Assembly (NCBI RefSeq): GCF_932526225.1
Contig: NC_064044.1
Span: 5,854,747-5,918,746 of the forward strand
Reading direction: 5' to 3'
Length of the DNA: 64,000 nucleotides
Source of the DNA: Nematostella vectensis
Lineage: Eukaryota; Cnidaria; Anthozoa; Actiniaria; Edwardsiidae
Numbering within the stretch: the first letter of the stretch is position 1; the number at the start of each line of letters is the position of its first letter. A program made the position numbers and the translations under genes. This document shows positions 24,301 through 36,589 of the stretch, one piece after another. The notes under the pieces are model-generated. The model was not told the origin of the DNA. It ran no database searches and worked only from the letters and a program-made list of their open reading frames with translations.

Positions 24301-24585
24301 TGTTTAAAGAAAGGCTGAACTGTAGAATGACTTGTTTTTTCTCACTTATTGATGCTTTAAGGTAGATAGTTACCTAAAAAAAATAGCCCGTCCAAGGTTT
24401 TTCATTTTTTTTTACAAAACACGCGCGAAGTTGTTGTTTTGCCATTGCAAACTGTCTCGCGTTTTGCTCGGCCAAAGCCGGGCTTATGACGTCACAACCT
24501 TGGTACAGCTTCTCAAAATTGTTTTAAAACGAAAGCAACTTCGTTTTAAAATGACGGCAAACTCGTAAAAAAAAACGGGCAGTAC

Positions 24586-24890
24586 TTGCACAGCCGTGGG
24601 CTGCTCCAACAACCACTATACAACACATGTGTCAATACATGCATCTCCAAAAGACCCGGAAATTAGTGAAAAATGGGCCCGATTCGTCGGGACTAAGCGA
24701 AAGGAGTTCTCCATCGGAAGCGCCACCGCTCTTTGTTCGAGCCATTTCGCCGATGAATGATTCAAGCGATCAAACCTGGGTCTCCCTGATGCTAAGGCCC
24801 CGAAATTCAAAAGGACACCGCATCCTACACTGCATCGGGAAAGAAAAGAGAACATAACGGAAAAAAGCTCGCAAGGGACACCGCATGTAC
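24586..24890 (+). pseudogene. THAP-domain protein fragment with in-frame stop
   Basis: Reads a THAP zinc-dependent DNA-binding domain: CTAVGCSNN, then KWARFVGTKRKEFS, then ALCSSHFADE, then FKRSNLGLPDAKAPKFKRTP. The C2CH pattern C-x4-C ... C-x2-H is present with the conserved Trp. Where the consensus DECF carries the next Cys, the codon is TGA, so the frame is broken once. THAP domains occur in P-element-type transposases and in host regulators derived from them; with repeats on both sides, a decayed transposon copy is most likely. No start codon or transposase domain was found. Confidence 0.7.
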
Positions 24891-25764
24891 TAAGTAAATG
24901 CATATTTACGACAATTACGCTGTGACAGACTGTGCGAGTCACAGCAAGTTTTGAGGTTGAGTTGTTTTTGTTACTATAGATGTTATTTAAATATAAGTAA
25001 AAGAATGTAATAAAACAGAATCAGCCTGGCTTTAGTGGTCATTCCTTTTCATTGATACATTTCTTTTGTTCAAAAATACAAAACGCAAAAATGAATAAGC
25101 AAGTATTTCACACAACGGCAACGCATTTGGCCTCAAAAGATCTACGCGGTCAGATTAACCAAAAAAATTCTTCACAGCATGGTAATAAAAGAACAATCTT
25201 TTAAAACAGTTTTATCGAAAATGCAATACACATGACAACATTGTATTCGTCCACAGCACTCACACCGATAGTTATTATAATAATATCGAGAACATGACAA
25301 AAATTGAAAAATGAAATTTGAGAAGATTTCAAGCGGGAAAAGTCAATAACAATAGCAATCGAGCGCGTTGGTTGAATGAAAGTTTGCCGTAAAATCGATT
25401 ACAAATAATTAAATGTGTCATTAATCTATTAATACTCACATGAAACAGGATTTGCCTATTTTATTTAGTATGCCAAGCTTTAATCTGATATGATTCGAAA
25501 TAAAACAGGAAATACAGGGAACTGAACAGGCAAATTCGAATGTACAAATTGTTTTGACAATCTCTACGGCGAACAAAACGAACGAAAGCTATCTACCGAT
25601 AAATAAAAAACATTTTTATTTACCTCAATCCCACTTCTCCATGCTAGATTCATGCGAGTCCATATTTATCAACCTATGCTACTTAATCGACAAGTACCTC
25701 TAATGTTCAGTCATCATTCAGCGTTGAAAACAACACTTCCAATTCCATTCCATTCCATCGAAAA

Positions 25765-27200
25765 CATCAATTACTATACTTTACAAAGATATTGTATAAG
25801 CTATTGAGTTTCTTAACGGGAGGTAAGGATAATTCAGAGATGATAAAAATGAATAATTTCATAATAGTCCGTTCAGGGAGGTAAAGGAGTCTTTCGTGAT
25901 CCGAGATCGGACCCAAATTTGCTCCGTGATTCGTGAAAACAAGGAAATCGTTGCCCGTGATTCGTGAAAAATATACGAAATACCCCAAAGTCTCAAAGCA
26001 TGCTTTCATTCTTTTTAGTAACAAGATTTTTGACTGCTGCTAGCTTAAATTGCTAAAAGTTCTAGAACTATTTATTCTCTCTCTATTTATTCTCTTAGAT
26101 AAAGTATTCGAAATACACCAAAGTCTAAGAACCCGCTTTCCTTCTTTTTAGTAACAAGATTTTTGACTGCTGCTAGCTCAAATTGCTAAAAGTTCTAGAA
26201 CAATCCTGCCTATTTGTGGTTACAGTACATTTCATCTCCAAACGGTAAACTTAAAAAGAAAAATATCAACTTGCAGTACCTAGTTTAGTATTTACCTTCT
26301 GTACGTAGTACTTGTACATTGAAGCAAGTCATCAGAAAAAGAAATTGAAAAAGAGGATATTTCCACTTTGTCATCATCTCTTCGGGCGGATAACCCTTCA
26401 ACTGACTTTCCTTAATTAACTTCGTTAATTTTTTAACATTGTTAGTGCGTAACGTATTTTCTACCAATCAACACTGGATATTTAAGTGTTTAACATGGCG
26501 AATTCAATCATTTTCAAATAAGAACACTGTGAATTATCAAACTGTGAGTTATACGCTAATAGAGCAGACAGAAACAGAAAAAATATATTTGATTAACGTT
26601 CCTCGCTTTTGTTAATTTAGAATGGAAAAAAATATCAAAAAAGCTGAGTAAAGCGCACGAAGAGAGGAAACTGGGAAATAGATTCGATAAAAAAACGTTT
26701 TTAACCTAGGGCTGTTTTTTTTTTATCCAATCTTCGTTACAAAGTAAAGAGACTTCTAGCTGAAAATTTCTTGATCAAAAGGTCACAAAAATAAAATAAA
26801 CACCTGGTGAAGCACGCGGGACGCAAAAGGATTGTGTGCTTGGAATAATGGAAAAATATTTAACACGAACCAATTTTTAAAGCTTCCTCCATGTTGCCAG
26901 GGCCTGGGGGAAAAGACCACGAAAATGCGTGGCAAACAATTTTTTTCCTTTGTTTAAGGGTGTTGGAACATATCTCGTTACTAAGCGATTCGGTTGTTAG
27001 GCGCGACGCGATCATCCGGGAGCTTCACACTTTTAGGCGGGAACATCGAATGTGGGAAAACAAGTTACGGGCGCGCGACATTCCTAGCTTGGAAAACAAA
27101 CGCCGAAACCGGCGAGAAAAACAGCAAATACTGTAAAACAAAAATAGGCAAGCGTGACTTTTCACCTAGGGCACCTTACTTAGCGACCTGAAGTGCTGAT
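25765..27200. repeat. Segmental duplication, copy 1
   Basis: Closely similar to 29,750-31,115, about 4 kb away and in the same orientation. It begins with repeat R3, then two ~110-bp tandem sub-units (CAAAGTCTMARMAYGCTTTC...GTTCTAGAACAATCCTGCC), then repeat R5, then a conserved 400-bp block with CACCTGGTGAAGCACGCGGG. The open frame at 26,891-27,136 is kept in both copies (81 aa, unrecognised). Confidence 0.8.
26891..27136 (+). CDS. Unrecognised 81-aa frame inside the segmental duplication
   Basis: Open in both duplicates (copy 2 at 30,802-31,047) with only a few amino-acid changes. Rich in Arg/Lys toward the C-terminus (ENKLRARDIPS, KRRNRR). Recent duplication alone can explain the shared frame, so coding is uncertain; no domain recognised. 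Confidence 0.2.
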   Translation: MLPGPGGKDHENAWQTIFFLCLRVLEHISLLSDSVVRRDAIIRELHTFRREHRMWENKLRARDIPSLENKRRNRREKQQIL

Positions 27201-27876
27201 CTGAGTTAGAAAAGAGTTGTTTCAATGCGTATTTACTGGGATACCTGTGGTAGCCAAGTCATAAAATACAACTGTTTTTTTTTTCTCCGACAAGTCTGCA
27301 AAACTGCGCAATGCACAGGAAGCCCAAGCTCCAATTGTTGGTAAGACTTCTCCGACTGTGATTACAGTCCGCCGTATTGGAATTTGAAATCTCAACGGAG
27401 ACTCGCTTGCATTTGTGAAGTTAAAAAGTCAAGATTGACAATTTCATTACTGGAAATGCAATGAAAGCCTTGCCATCTATAATGTTGCTGAAGAAAGTCG
27501 TACTCAACTTGGATTTTTAGCCCCGTATTTCGTCGGGGAGGATTTTCAATTCTACACGAGATGGGGCGATTCGACTAGTCCAAAATACTGCTTAGTCGGT
27601 TATAGAATGTTTTAAGACCTTAAAATGCTCTATTCATCCAGAAATGAACTAGAGTAGAGGTAATCTCAATTGCCTATATTAAGTTGTCTACTTAAAACAC
27701 TCATCAATATTCAATAGACATGTTGAGCAATCGGATGTCGTTCTTCGGACACGTCAATAGGCTTTATACCTAGCAATACACCAAACAAATCTAAAGCACG
27801 GGAAGGGAATCGAAATCGTCTCCAGGGAAATATTGGGGTACAATAGAAAAACAATGACAGAATAACGAACATGAAA

Positions 27877-27950
27877 CATTATATAAAGCTATCATGACGT
27901 CATGAAGGATTATATAAAACCCTCATGACGTAATGTAGCTTTATATAATG
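27877..27950. repeat. Palindromic unit with TATATAA boxes and central CRE-like palindrome
   Basis: Outer arms CATTATATAAAGCT (27,877-27,890) and its exact reverse complement (27,937-27,950). Inside is the palindrome TCATGACGTCATGA (27,892-27,905) and a third TATATAAAA. It could be a short MITE; it resembles a two-way promoter in layout only. Confidence 0.65.
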
Positions 27951-28022
27951 TCGCATACAGCAGATTTGGCAAATAAACAACAACACACGTAAGATCACAA
28001 ACAGTAAACTACTTTGGAGCAA

Positions 28023-28687
28023 TTGCAGAATACCCCCCCCCCCCCCCCCCAAGCTATATGTTTTCTAAAAAACTCGTCCCCACGTCCACGCGTCCCCATG
28101 CTTCCATGTCACCAGTACCTCCGTTAACTCGTTCTAACATGATCTCGTCAACTTGTCCTCTTGTCAACTCGTCAACTTGTCCTCTCGTCAACTTGTCAAC
28201 GCGTCCTCTCGTCAACTTGTCAACTCGTTCTCTCGTCAACTTGTCAACTCCACCTCTCGTCAACTTGATCGTAGAACGGAGTTATGATTACAATTAAAAA
28301 GAGCTTAGTATCTCAAGGTATTGTAGAACAAAGTTATAAGTACAATTGAAAGAAACTGATTATTTTTTAGGATTGTCGAACGGCGTTATAATTCAAAACT
28401 AAAAAGAACTTAGTATTTTAAGGGATTGTCGAACGAGTACAATTCAAAACAGTTTTTAGCACTTTTTGGGATTGCTAATAGAAGATATGAGTACAATTTG
28501 AGTACAATCAATGTTGCAAATATAAATGTTGTAAAAAGGAAATTACTTAGTTCTGGGAAAATAGCCCCAATAACAGAAACAATTGAAATATAAAAATAAA
28601 AAAATATGATATTCATACACCAACTAGTGGAATAGGTATCGCATGTCTCAACGCAACTTCTGAGTGGGGGGGGGGGGTATTCTGCAA
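28023..28687. mobile_element. MITE with TTGCAGAATACCCCC inverted ends carrying minisatellites
   Basis: Left end TTGCAGAATAC plus a long C run (from 28,023); right end a G run plus GTATTCTGCAA (to 28,687). Between them are a ~25-bp minisatellite (28,135-28,265, TCCTCTCGTCAACTTGTCAA) and about four degenerate ~60-bp units (28,265-28,510, GGATTGTMGAACGRMGTTAT). No protein is encoded. Target duplication unclear. Confidence 0.7.
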
Positions 28688-28689
28688 TC

Positions 28690-29285
28690 TAGCTACCACT
28701 TTAGTCCTAGTAAATAGCAAAGTTAACAATCTACTTCAATTATGGTATGTTTTAGATACACTCTCATAAACGGACTCCATAATCAAACAGTTTTTAAAGT
28801 AACTTAGCTGTTTGGTAGTCCAAGAGTCCCTTTGCCAGATGGCAGCTTCATTTTGCTCAGAGAATCTTATAAATCTAGGTAACTTTTGACAAATTAGGGT
28901 GTTAAGGTTCTTATTCATTCATCATATACAAAAACAGTCTAGAGTCAGAATACTTGCTGTCTTTAACTTTAACAATAGCAATCAGTGCTGAATACAACAT
29001 ACAAGGACATGTTGTAATTAACTACATCATACAAAGTACCAAACATTTATACAAATAAGCATCTTTTCTTTTTTGTTATCAACTGTAAATCAGAATTTGA
29101 CAAAAGATTTGAGTATCTTTCAAATAAAAACCTATTTGCCCCCACCAGGTTGATTAGGCTCTTATAAAAAGGGTGTTTCTATTTTATTAAAAAAAATGCC
29201 AAATTTCAGCCTGTTTTAATCCCTAGGTCCTTATACGCGGGTATGCTTACTGAAGAGCCTCTGATTTCTCAAATCTTGAAATAAC
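28690..29285. other. Noncoding, nothing recognised
   Basis: AT-rich single-copy-looking sequence with no open frame longer than about 60 codons, no splice-consistent exon and no repeat shared with the rest of the window that I can see. Confidence 0.4.
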
Positions 29286-29287
29286 AG

Positions 29288-29603
29288 GCCCGTACCCAGG
29301 GAGGGGGGGTGGGTGCAGGGGTTGCGAACGCACCCCTCCAACAACGGCCGAAAGTCCACTTTTTGTTCTCAATAGACGTGCTATTTATATACAAAGCTAG
29401 ATCACTCTAGTATATAAGCTAGATCACTCTAGTATGTAGCCAAATCCGACAACAAACAAGGCATAAAAAACCCTTTTTTGTTCTTTCGGAGGTGGTTAGA
29501 TTTTTATCAGAGAACTCCCTCCCACCGCCGTAAAAATTAGGTCCACATTTTCGGATCTCGCATCCCCCCCCCTCCCCCCCAAAGAAACATCCTGGGTACG
29601 GGC
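29288..29603. mobile_element. MITE with GCCCGTACCCAGG inverted ends
   Basis: Perfect 13-bp terminal inverted repeats: GCCCGTACCCAGG at 29,288-29,300 and CCTGGGTACGGGC at 29,591-29,603. The interior has G- and C-runs and a tandem TAGATCACTCTAGTATRTA unit at about 29,398-29,437. Non-autonomous; superfamily not determined. Confidence 0.8.
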
Positions 29604-29749
29604 TTGAATAATGCAAGGCGTGGTTTGTTTAGGAGAAGAAATGAAAATGTAACATTTTGGAACTAAAATACTATAAGGGCACGTGATTAATATTTGTCAG
29701 CCATTGCCTTCTTCAATTGCAAACAATAATGAAAAAAAAACCGAAAACA

Positions 29750-31115
29750 TCAATTCTTATACTTTACAAAGATATTTTATTAGCTGTTGAGTTTCTTAAC
29801 GGGAGGTAAGGAGAATTCAGAGATGATAAAAATGAATAATTTAATAATAGTCCGATCAGGAAGGTAAAGGATTCTTTCGTGATCCGAGATCGGACCCAAA
29901 TACCCCAAAGTCTCAAAGCATGCTTTCATTCTTTTTAGTAACAAGATTTTTGACTGCTGCTAGCTTAAATTGCTAAAAGTTCTAGAACAATCCTGCCTAT
30001 TTATTCTCTTAGATAAAGTATTCGAAATACATCAAAGTCTAAGAACATGCTTTCCTTCTTTTTAGTAACAAGACTTTTGACTGCTGCTAGCTTAAATTGC
30101 TAAAAGTTCTAGAATAATCCTGCCTATTTGTGGATATAACAGTACATTTCATCTCCAAACGGTGAACTTAAAAAAAAAAAAATATCAACTTGCAGTACCT
30201 AGTTTAGTATTTACCTTCTGTACGTAGTACTTGTACATTGAAGCAAGTCATCAGAAAAAGAAATTGAAAAAGAGGATATTTCCACTTTGTCATCATCTCT
30301 TCGGGCGGATAACCCTTCAACTGACTTTCCTTAATTAACTTCGTTAATTTTTTATCATTGTTAGTGCGTAACGTACTTCCTACCAATCAACAATGGATAT
30401 TTAAGTGTTTAACAAGGCGAATTCAATCATTTTCAAATAAGAACACTGTGAATTATCAAACTGTGAGTTATACGCTAATAGAGCAGACAGAAACAGAAAA
30501 AAAAATATTTTTGATTAACATTCCTCGCTTTTGTTAATTTAGAATGGAAAAAGAATGAGCGAAGCGCACGAATAGAGGAAACTGGGAAATAGTTTCGATA
30601 AAAAACGTTTTTAACCTAGAGCTGTTTTTTTTGTATCCAATTTTCCTTACAAAGTAAAGAGACTTCTAGCTGAAAATTTCTTGATCAAAAGGTCACAAAA
30701 ATAAAATAAACACCTGGTGAAGCACGCGGGACGCAAAAGGATTGTGTGCTTGGAATAATGAAAAGAATATTTAACACGAACCAATTTTTAAAGCTTCCTC
30801 CATGTTGCCAGGGTCTGGGGGAAAAGACCACGAAAATGCGTGGCAAACAATTTTTTTCCTTTGTTTAAGGGTGTTGGAACATCTCTCGTTACTTAGCGAT
30901 TCGGTTGTTTGGCGCGAAGCGATCATCCGGGAGCTTCACACTTTTAGGCGGGAACACCGAATGTGGGAAAACAAGTTACGGGCGCGCGACATTCCTAGCT
31001 TCGAAAACAAACGCCGAAACCGGCGAAATAAACAGCAAATACTGTAAAACAAAAATAGGCGAGCGTGACTCTTTACCTAGGGCACCTACTAAGCGACCTG
31101 AAGTGCTGATTTGAG
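29750..31115. repeat. Segmental duplication, copy 2
   Basis: Second copy of 25,765-27,200, with the same order of R3, double ~110-bp sub-unit, R5 and the CACCTGGTGAAGCACGCGGG block. Similarity fades after about 31,220. Differences are mainly single bases and poly-A/T lengths, so the duplication looks fairly recent. Confidence 0.8.
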
Positions 31116-31229
31116 TAAGAAAAGAGTTTATTTTTTATGCGTATTTACTGGGATACCTGTGGAAGTCCAGTCATAAAATACAACTTTTTTTTTTAATTTT
31201 TAAGTCTGCAAAATTGCGCAATGTTTGGA

Positions 31230-32790
31230 TGAGGCTCTGAATTCTATAGTCTAGCCTTTTTCTTTCTAAGATAGATTCTCTATCTCTTATTGAATGTCAT
31301 ATTTTTAATTAAACATTTTAATGAAAAATGAAACATTTGCAATAAGAACTAGAGGATTCTGTTTTGTTTGATATTCTATATCCTATCCATTTGACTTAAA
31401 AATATTTTTGTCTAAACAATATATAAAGTAGATCTTATTGTTTATTTTGCACTTCAAGAAATAATTGTCATGAACAATGAAAACAATTATACAGTACTTA
31501 CATTATGGCTCATTTTGGGTCTAACAGCAAATCCAGCTCCACTGTGACTTTGTTCTCTTTGCTAGCCTATACCCACTACCCCCAAAAAAATATTATTTGG
31601 TGTTATAGGAATAGGATATTAAATACAAAATGATACTAGGCTGCTACCAATTAAATATGTAAGAGTTAATTACCGAGAGCCGAGGCAATAAGCGATATGC
31701 CTCGGGATGTATACGCTAATTGCCGAAGGCTCGAGGTAATGAACTGACTTATTACAGATTGACAAAGGTTTCCACGCAAAAATGTTTTTCAGAATCTTAA
31801 TCTTTGAAATTAAACCCCGTTGAACAAATAGTGGTGTGGAGGATTCAAAGGCCATTAGCATATATATCGAAAAGTTATTTCTTCTGTTATTTGTACGGCA
31901 ATCACATCGTTATGTGCTAAATAGGGAATTGATTTAATTGCTTATTATAATGCAAATATATACCTAGAATATTCACCTAGGTGACCTCTACAAAGCTACA
32001 TATTGATTTTCCGATATTAAGATTAAAAGAAATTCAAATAAACGGGGAAAAAAATAAATAGATAAAGTTGTGCCGAAATTTTTTTTTTGGACAAAATCCA
32101 AAACGCATACGTATCTTGTAGGCACCCTCACAAATAAAGCTACATTTATCTTTGCAGATACTTCAACAGCTAAGATTATAGATTTTTCTATTGTGACGTC
32201 ATCGCATGACGACATCACCTGATGACGTCATTGTAATGTAGATGTTCATAAACAATGATGCCATGCCTAAATTCATTCCATTTCACAAATGTTTGGCGGA
32301 TTTATAGGTCTGGAAGTTTTCCTAGCAACGGCCAACACCCTTAAGGAAATGTGTGGGATGTAGCCATCAATTTTACCCAACCGGCTATTAGAATGCCATC
32401 ATCATCATCATCATTTTTTTATTCTTAACAAATTCTTATTTACAAATGTAATTTTAATTACATTTACATTACATCTTAAAAGACCCGAAAAACATCCCTC
32501 ATTTTATCCACGCGTTTCCCTTATGTTTCTTGAGATAATATGACTATTAAATATTAAAATATATTCCATCTTAATCGAAATAAAAATAGAGGTTTCTGGT
32601 GAATAGGGTAAAAACAAACGCGCGAAGGTGTGTGTGCTGTCTAAATACGCGTCGACCAATCAGAATCACTACCCGGATCTTGGCAGTGTCACGCCATCCA
32701 GTACGTTACATCCCAGTTCGTTGCTCAGACTCTCGCTCAAGTTTCGATTAGATTTTGAGCGAGGGTCTGTTAACTCAGGCTAAGCGCGCC
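31230..32790. other. Noncoding; CRE-like cluster at 32,193-32,232
   Basis: No gene supported. Features: an inverted motif around 31,672-31,740 (ATTACCGAGAGCCGAGGCAA with a facing CCGAAGGCTCGAGGTAAT), three TGACGTCA-like cores at 32,193-32,232, and an ATC microsatellite at 32,397-32,415. Confidence 0.45.
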
Positions 32791-33178
32791 TGTACAATGG
32801 TCATCCGCAATTCAGCGGCCATTTTGATGGATAGACTGATTACATTTTTTTCCTGTAGTGGCAACGCCGAGCAAACTTACCCAAACGACTAATACGTAAC
32901 ATAGCTCGTGCAATCAACAAATGTTTGTTGTCTGTGCTAAGCGCAGATGATTACAACTTCTTGGAACCTGTAAGGACCTCAGTTGCACATTTAGTAACTG
33001 TCTAATAAACACCTGTACAATGGTCATCCGCTATTCAGCGGCCATTTTGATGGATAGACTGATTACATTTTTTTTCTTGTAATGGCAACGCCGAGCAAAC
33101 TTACCCGAACGACTAATACGTAACATAGCTCGTGTAATCAACAAATGTTTGTTGCTGTGTTAAGTGCACAAAGCATTT
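32788..33178. repeat. Direct duplication of a ~165-bp unit (spacing ~222 bp)
   Basis: Two close copies, 32,788-32,950 and 33,010-33,175: CTGTACAATGGTCATCCGC, ATTTTGATGGATAGACTGAT, CGACTAATACGTAACATAGC and CAACAAATGTTTGTTG. The last motif is itself palindromic. Confidence 0.8.
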
Positions 33179-33768
33179 GCACACGTTTTTAGAACAAATT
33201 ATTTATTTGTAGTTGATGAAAATGAAGCTGGTGCGCAGGGTGCGTGCTCACCCCCTATTGTTTTATTTGACATGCATTTACATTTAATACACATGGGGAA
33301 CATAATGGGGTGAACCACATGATTTTGTAGGGTCCCTCGCAGCCGTTCCTGGTGTCGCTAAGAACAACGGCCCTGCAAGAAACTACTTATTTAGGGAAAC
33401 TATAGCTTCGTTCCCTGGCTTCTATTGGCTGAGCGGCTTGTCTGTAAATGACGTCACTTTTGATTTGCCGCTCGCCGTGGTGGAATTGCCCGTTAGACAG
33501 CTTATCGCAGGGAATTTTTTACCACAAAGGGCAGTCACAGGACACCTGGGGACGAGGCTAGAGAAACTATTGCCTTATCTTTGATTGAATTTAGTATGGA
33601 CAACTTAATGTTTAGATTATGTTTTTTTTTCAAAATTACTTTTATAGATAATAGAATCAAGATGTGGCTGACAAAGTCTCTTTAAGTGGGGCCACTGCAA
33701 TAGAGTGTTCACAAAGAGGTGCCTGTATCATCTTTGTACAAAATCCTTTTTTAAAGCTCTCAAGCTAT

Positions 33769-35626
33769 CTAGGCTTTAGATCCGTACACCTCCACTCTAA
33801 ACGCCGGCCAGCTATTGTAAGCAGTGGGAATGAACCGGATAAACCGTGCATTGGTCGGATTGGCGAGGGAGTTGCTTTTCACGTCTGTCTCGCCCACGTT
33901 CCCTATGAATTCCTGTAAGTAAATGAATAGCAGGGTTAAGTATAAATCATGCCATCATTTCAGGCATCTTGTAGTTTTCTTGTGATTCCTGTGTTCCGCA
34001 CTAACATTGTTCTACATACATAGGCTCTTGGGGTACATATAAGGCAGTCCGAATATGTAAAAAGGAATCTACTCTTACTCTAGGAATGGCATAATCCAAA
34101 ATGGCAGACAGCTCCAAGTTTTTATAAAATATACGCCCAGTAGCGGATCTATGGGGATGGTTTAGGGGGTTTAAACCCCCCTTTGGGCTGCCAGAAAGCC
34201 ATATGCAACAAAAAAAATACAACTCCCCCCCCCCTTTGTCACTGAGCCAACCTCCCCCCCCTTTAGCGAACAGCTAGATCCGCCCCTAACGCCTACCTTA
34301 TCGGCGCCATTTTCTTGGTAGATACTCCATGCCCCTGTCTCTAGTGCGAATGAAAGCTTGTATCTGGTGGTCCAATCATCATATACAGTATGATAACCCC
34401 CTTGTGTATCTACGGCACAAACAATGTACACGGATATCATGTCGACTTGTAGGTAGTGGTCACCACTTGAAGAGCTCGGTTCCCAAGACTTGGCGTGGTT
34501 CAGTCGACCATAGCGAGCGTCAAAGCCATTGTAATTGGATGATGCGCTGAAGCTACTGTCCGGAATGGTGGCATCACTTTCGAGGCCAATAGCTGTAATT
34601 CTGCAGGTGATGTTTAAAACTACACAAGAAATATCGATTACTATCATGACAAACAGGATCAGGATATTGTCGTAAATATTGTTGCAGCTGATGATAATAG
34701 AAGCGGTAAAAGTGACAATGATAGTGACGAGAATTATCATGTTGGGTATGGTAATGTTTCGCGGTGGCGTTTTCTGACAATGGCATTTTTTTGCTTATGA
34801 TGTTGATACTGATGATAATGATGATAAATGAAATCACTCTCCAAGCCTGGCGTCTAACTAGAAAACCTAGCGGTTATATTAGGCCCTAGGTATCTCCTTT
34901 GTATGTATATTTTCCCAGTCACTTTTCAAAAATAAAAATAAACATTTATATATAATAATAATAAAGAAAATGTAAAGAAAGAGTTGCGAAATACAATTGT
35001 ATTGCATTGTATTTTATTGTATCACTGTTTTTGAGGCTAACAGGAAATACCTATAAGGTGCATATGAAAATACCTATAAGGTAAAAATGAAAATACCTAT
35101 GAGGTGCAGATGAAAATACCTATAAGATGCAAATGAAAATACCTATAAGGTAAAAATGAAAATACCTATAAGGTGAAAATGAAAATACCTATAAGGTGCA
35201 AATAAAAATACCTATTAGGAGAAAATGAAAATACCTATAAGGTGAAAATGAAAATACCTATAAGGTGAAAATGAAAATACCTATTAGGTGAAAATAAAAA
35301 TACCTATAAGGTGAAAATGAAAACTCGATTAGGGTGGGGTTTTGGCTAGGATTAGGAATGGGACGGTATCCAACCCCACACTTTGGGACTACAGTATGTA
35401 AGAGGAAATATTGTACTCCTTAACTTTTGACAGCTGTTTATTTGAGTACTTACAATCTTGGCAAGTGGCGCCTTCATAATAGCGTGTGCAATTACAGCTA
35501 AACCCGTTCAGTCTGTCGATGCATGTACCACCGTTCCGGCATGGGTTACTTGCGCATTCATCAGTGTCTGGCGATTAAAGCGAGATATCATCAACATCAT
35601 TTTATTCATCATCATCACCACCATTG

Positions 35627-35662
<36 letters not shown>

Positions 35663-36003
35663 CCCCCACAATCATCATCGTCGTCGTCATCTCCTCGGTG
35701 ACTGTCCTTATTGCCTCCGCCACCCCTCCTCCCCGGAATGCACTAACGAGTCACTTATCTTGGTATCCTCCCTACCAGGGCGCAGTAGTACAATTTGATA
35801 AGTGATAGCAAAATAGCCTGTTTCAGTTCAGCGCCATTTCTGTAATAATTTCTGCGGACGTGGCCAAATATAGTAAATGCCCTAGCTAGGATATGGCGAT
35901 TACCTTACTTAAAGTTTTCCTTACCCATAATGCTCAGCGCTGCACATGAACAGGACATCCTCGTCAGGGACCAAGAGCATGCTCCTTGCAAACGTGACCG
36001 GCT
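33769..36003 (-). CDS. Gene B: EGF - F5/8C (discoidin) protein, paralogue of gene A, partial
   Basis: Exons in order: a probable 36,003-35,925 (79 bp, phase 0 to 1; reads [11 protein letters not shown]...SIM, no domain recognised), 35,567-35,454 ([17 protein letters not shown] and NGFSCNC, calcium-binding DEC type), 34,619-34,297 (discoidin: [57 protein letters not shown]), and 33,912-33,769 ([44 protein letters not shown]). Phases agree. A secreted adhesion or lectin-like role is inferred from the family. The frame is intact, unlike the copy at 8,919-9,536. It may be the 3' end of the same transcription unit as gene C upstream, but an exon completing gene C's second discoidin domain was not found. 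Confidence 0.75.
34140..34288. mobile_element. MITE inserted at a splice donor of gene B
   Basis: Ends GTAGCGGATCTA and CTAGATCCGCCCCT are inverted repeats of the GGGGCGGATCTAG family (compare 59,719-59,908 and the end at 21,520-21,540). Flanks ACGCCCA (34,133-34,139) and ACGCCTA (34,289-34,295) look like a target duplication. In the paralogue at 12,805-12,820 the same place reads without insertion. The right copy overlaps the splice donor of exon 34,297-34,619. Confidence 0.75.
35045..35325 (+). repeat. 23-bp minisatellite, 12 copies
   Basis: Twelve copies of GAAAATACCTATAAGGTGAAAA-like units, with small differences (GGTGCA, GGTAAA). Intronic in gene B. Confidence 0.9.
35590..35690 (+). repeat. 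CAT microsatellite
   Basis: (CAT)n and (CAC)n mixture directly upstream of the EGF exon acceptor of gene B. His-, Met- or Ile-rich ORFs through it are artefacts. Confidence 0.9.
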
Positions 36004-36589
36004 CTGCAAGAAAGAAAATAAAATACAGAGCCTATCAAATAAATATCCTATACAAATATCCTATACAAATACCAATCGGGCGTGGAGTTTTTCTTGTTGT
36101 TGGACCATTGTCTCCGACTACACTCTTTTTTATGTGGTCTAGTTTTTAGTAAAGACTCAACTGTTTTTATTTTTGGAGCATATTAAGGCTGAAAACGTGT
36201 GGATGTTCTTAAATTTATGTGACATTGCATTAACATTAATGGAAAAATACTTTTACTTTGCAAGACTTTATAATGAGATATTTTTTTCTTGCGAGATTTT
36301 TTATAGTGAGCGGTGTACATAAACAACAGCGACGCCTGTTCATCTGGCTTATCATTTTAAAAGATATGACATTTAATCATTGACAAAACGCCTTGCAACG
36401 TGAAGTCGACTTTTTGAAAAAAGTCTTCACTATTTGACGACTATTTTCCATCGCACGCGCAATGCTCCTAAAGACACAGTTTGCCAGAGCTTCGGTCCTT
36501 CCGGACCGATAGGGTGTCGTTATTAAATATTCGAAGGGGCGTGGTCTGGCGTGGGGCGTGGTCTGGGCGTGGTCTGGCCAAACTATTTT

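Noticed and set aside
28054-28297. Repeat protein (STCPLVNSS / DKLTRGRV) on both strands
   Set aside because: Artefact of the 25-bp minisatellite inside the MITE at 28,023-28,687.
35508-35805. His-, Met- and Ile-rich ORFs next to the gene B EGF exon
   Set aside because: Translations of a CAT/CAC microsatellite overlapping the real EGF exon in wrong frames.
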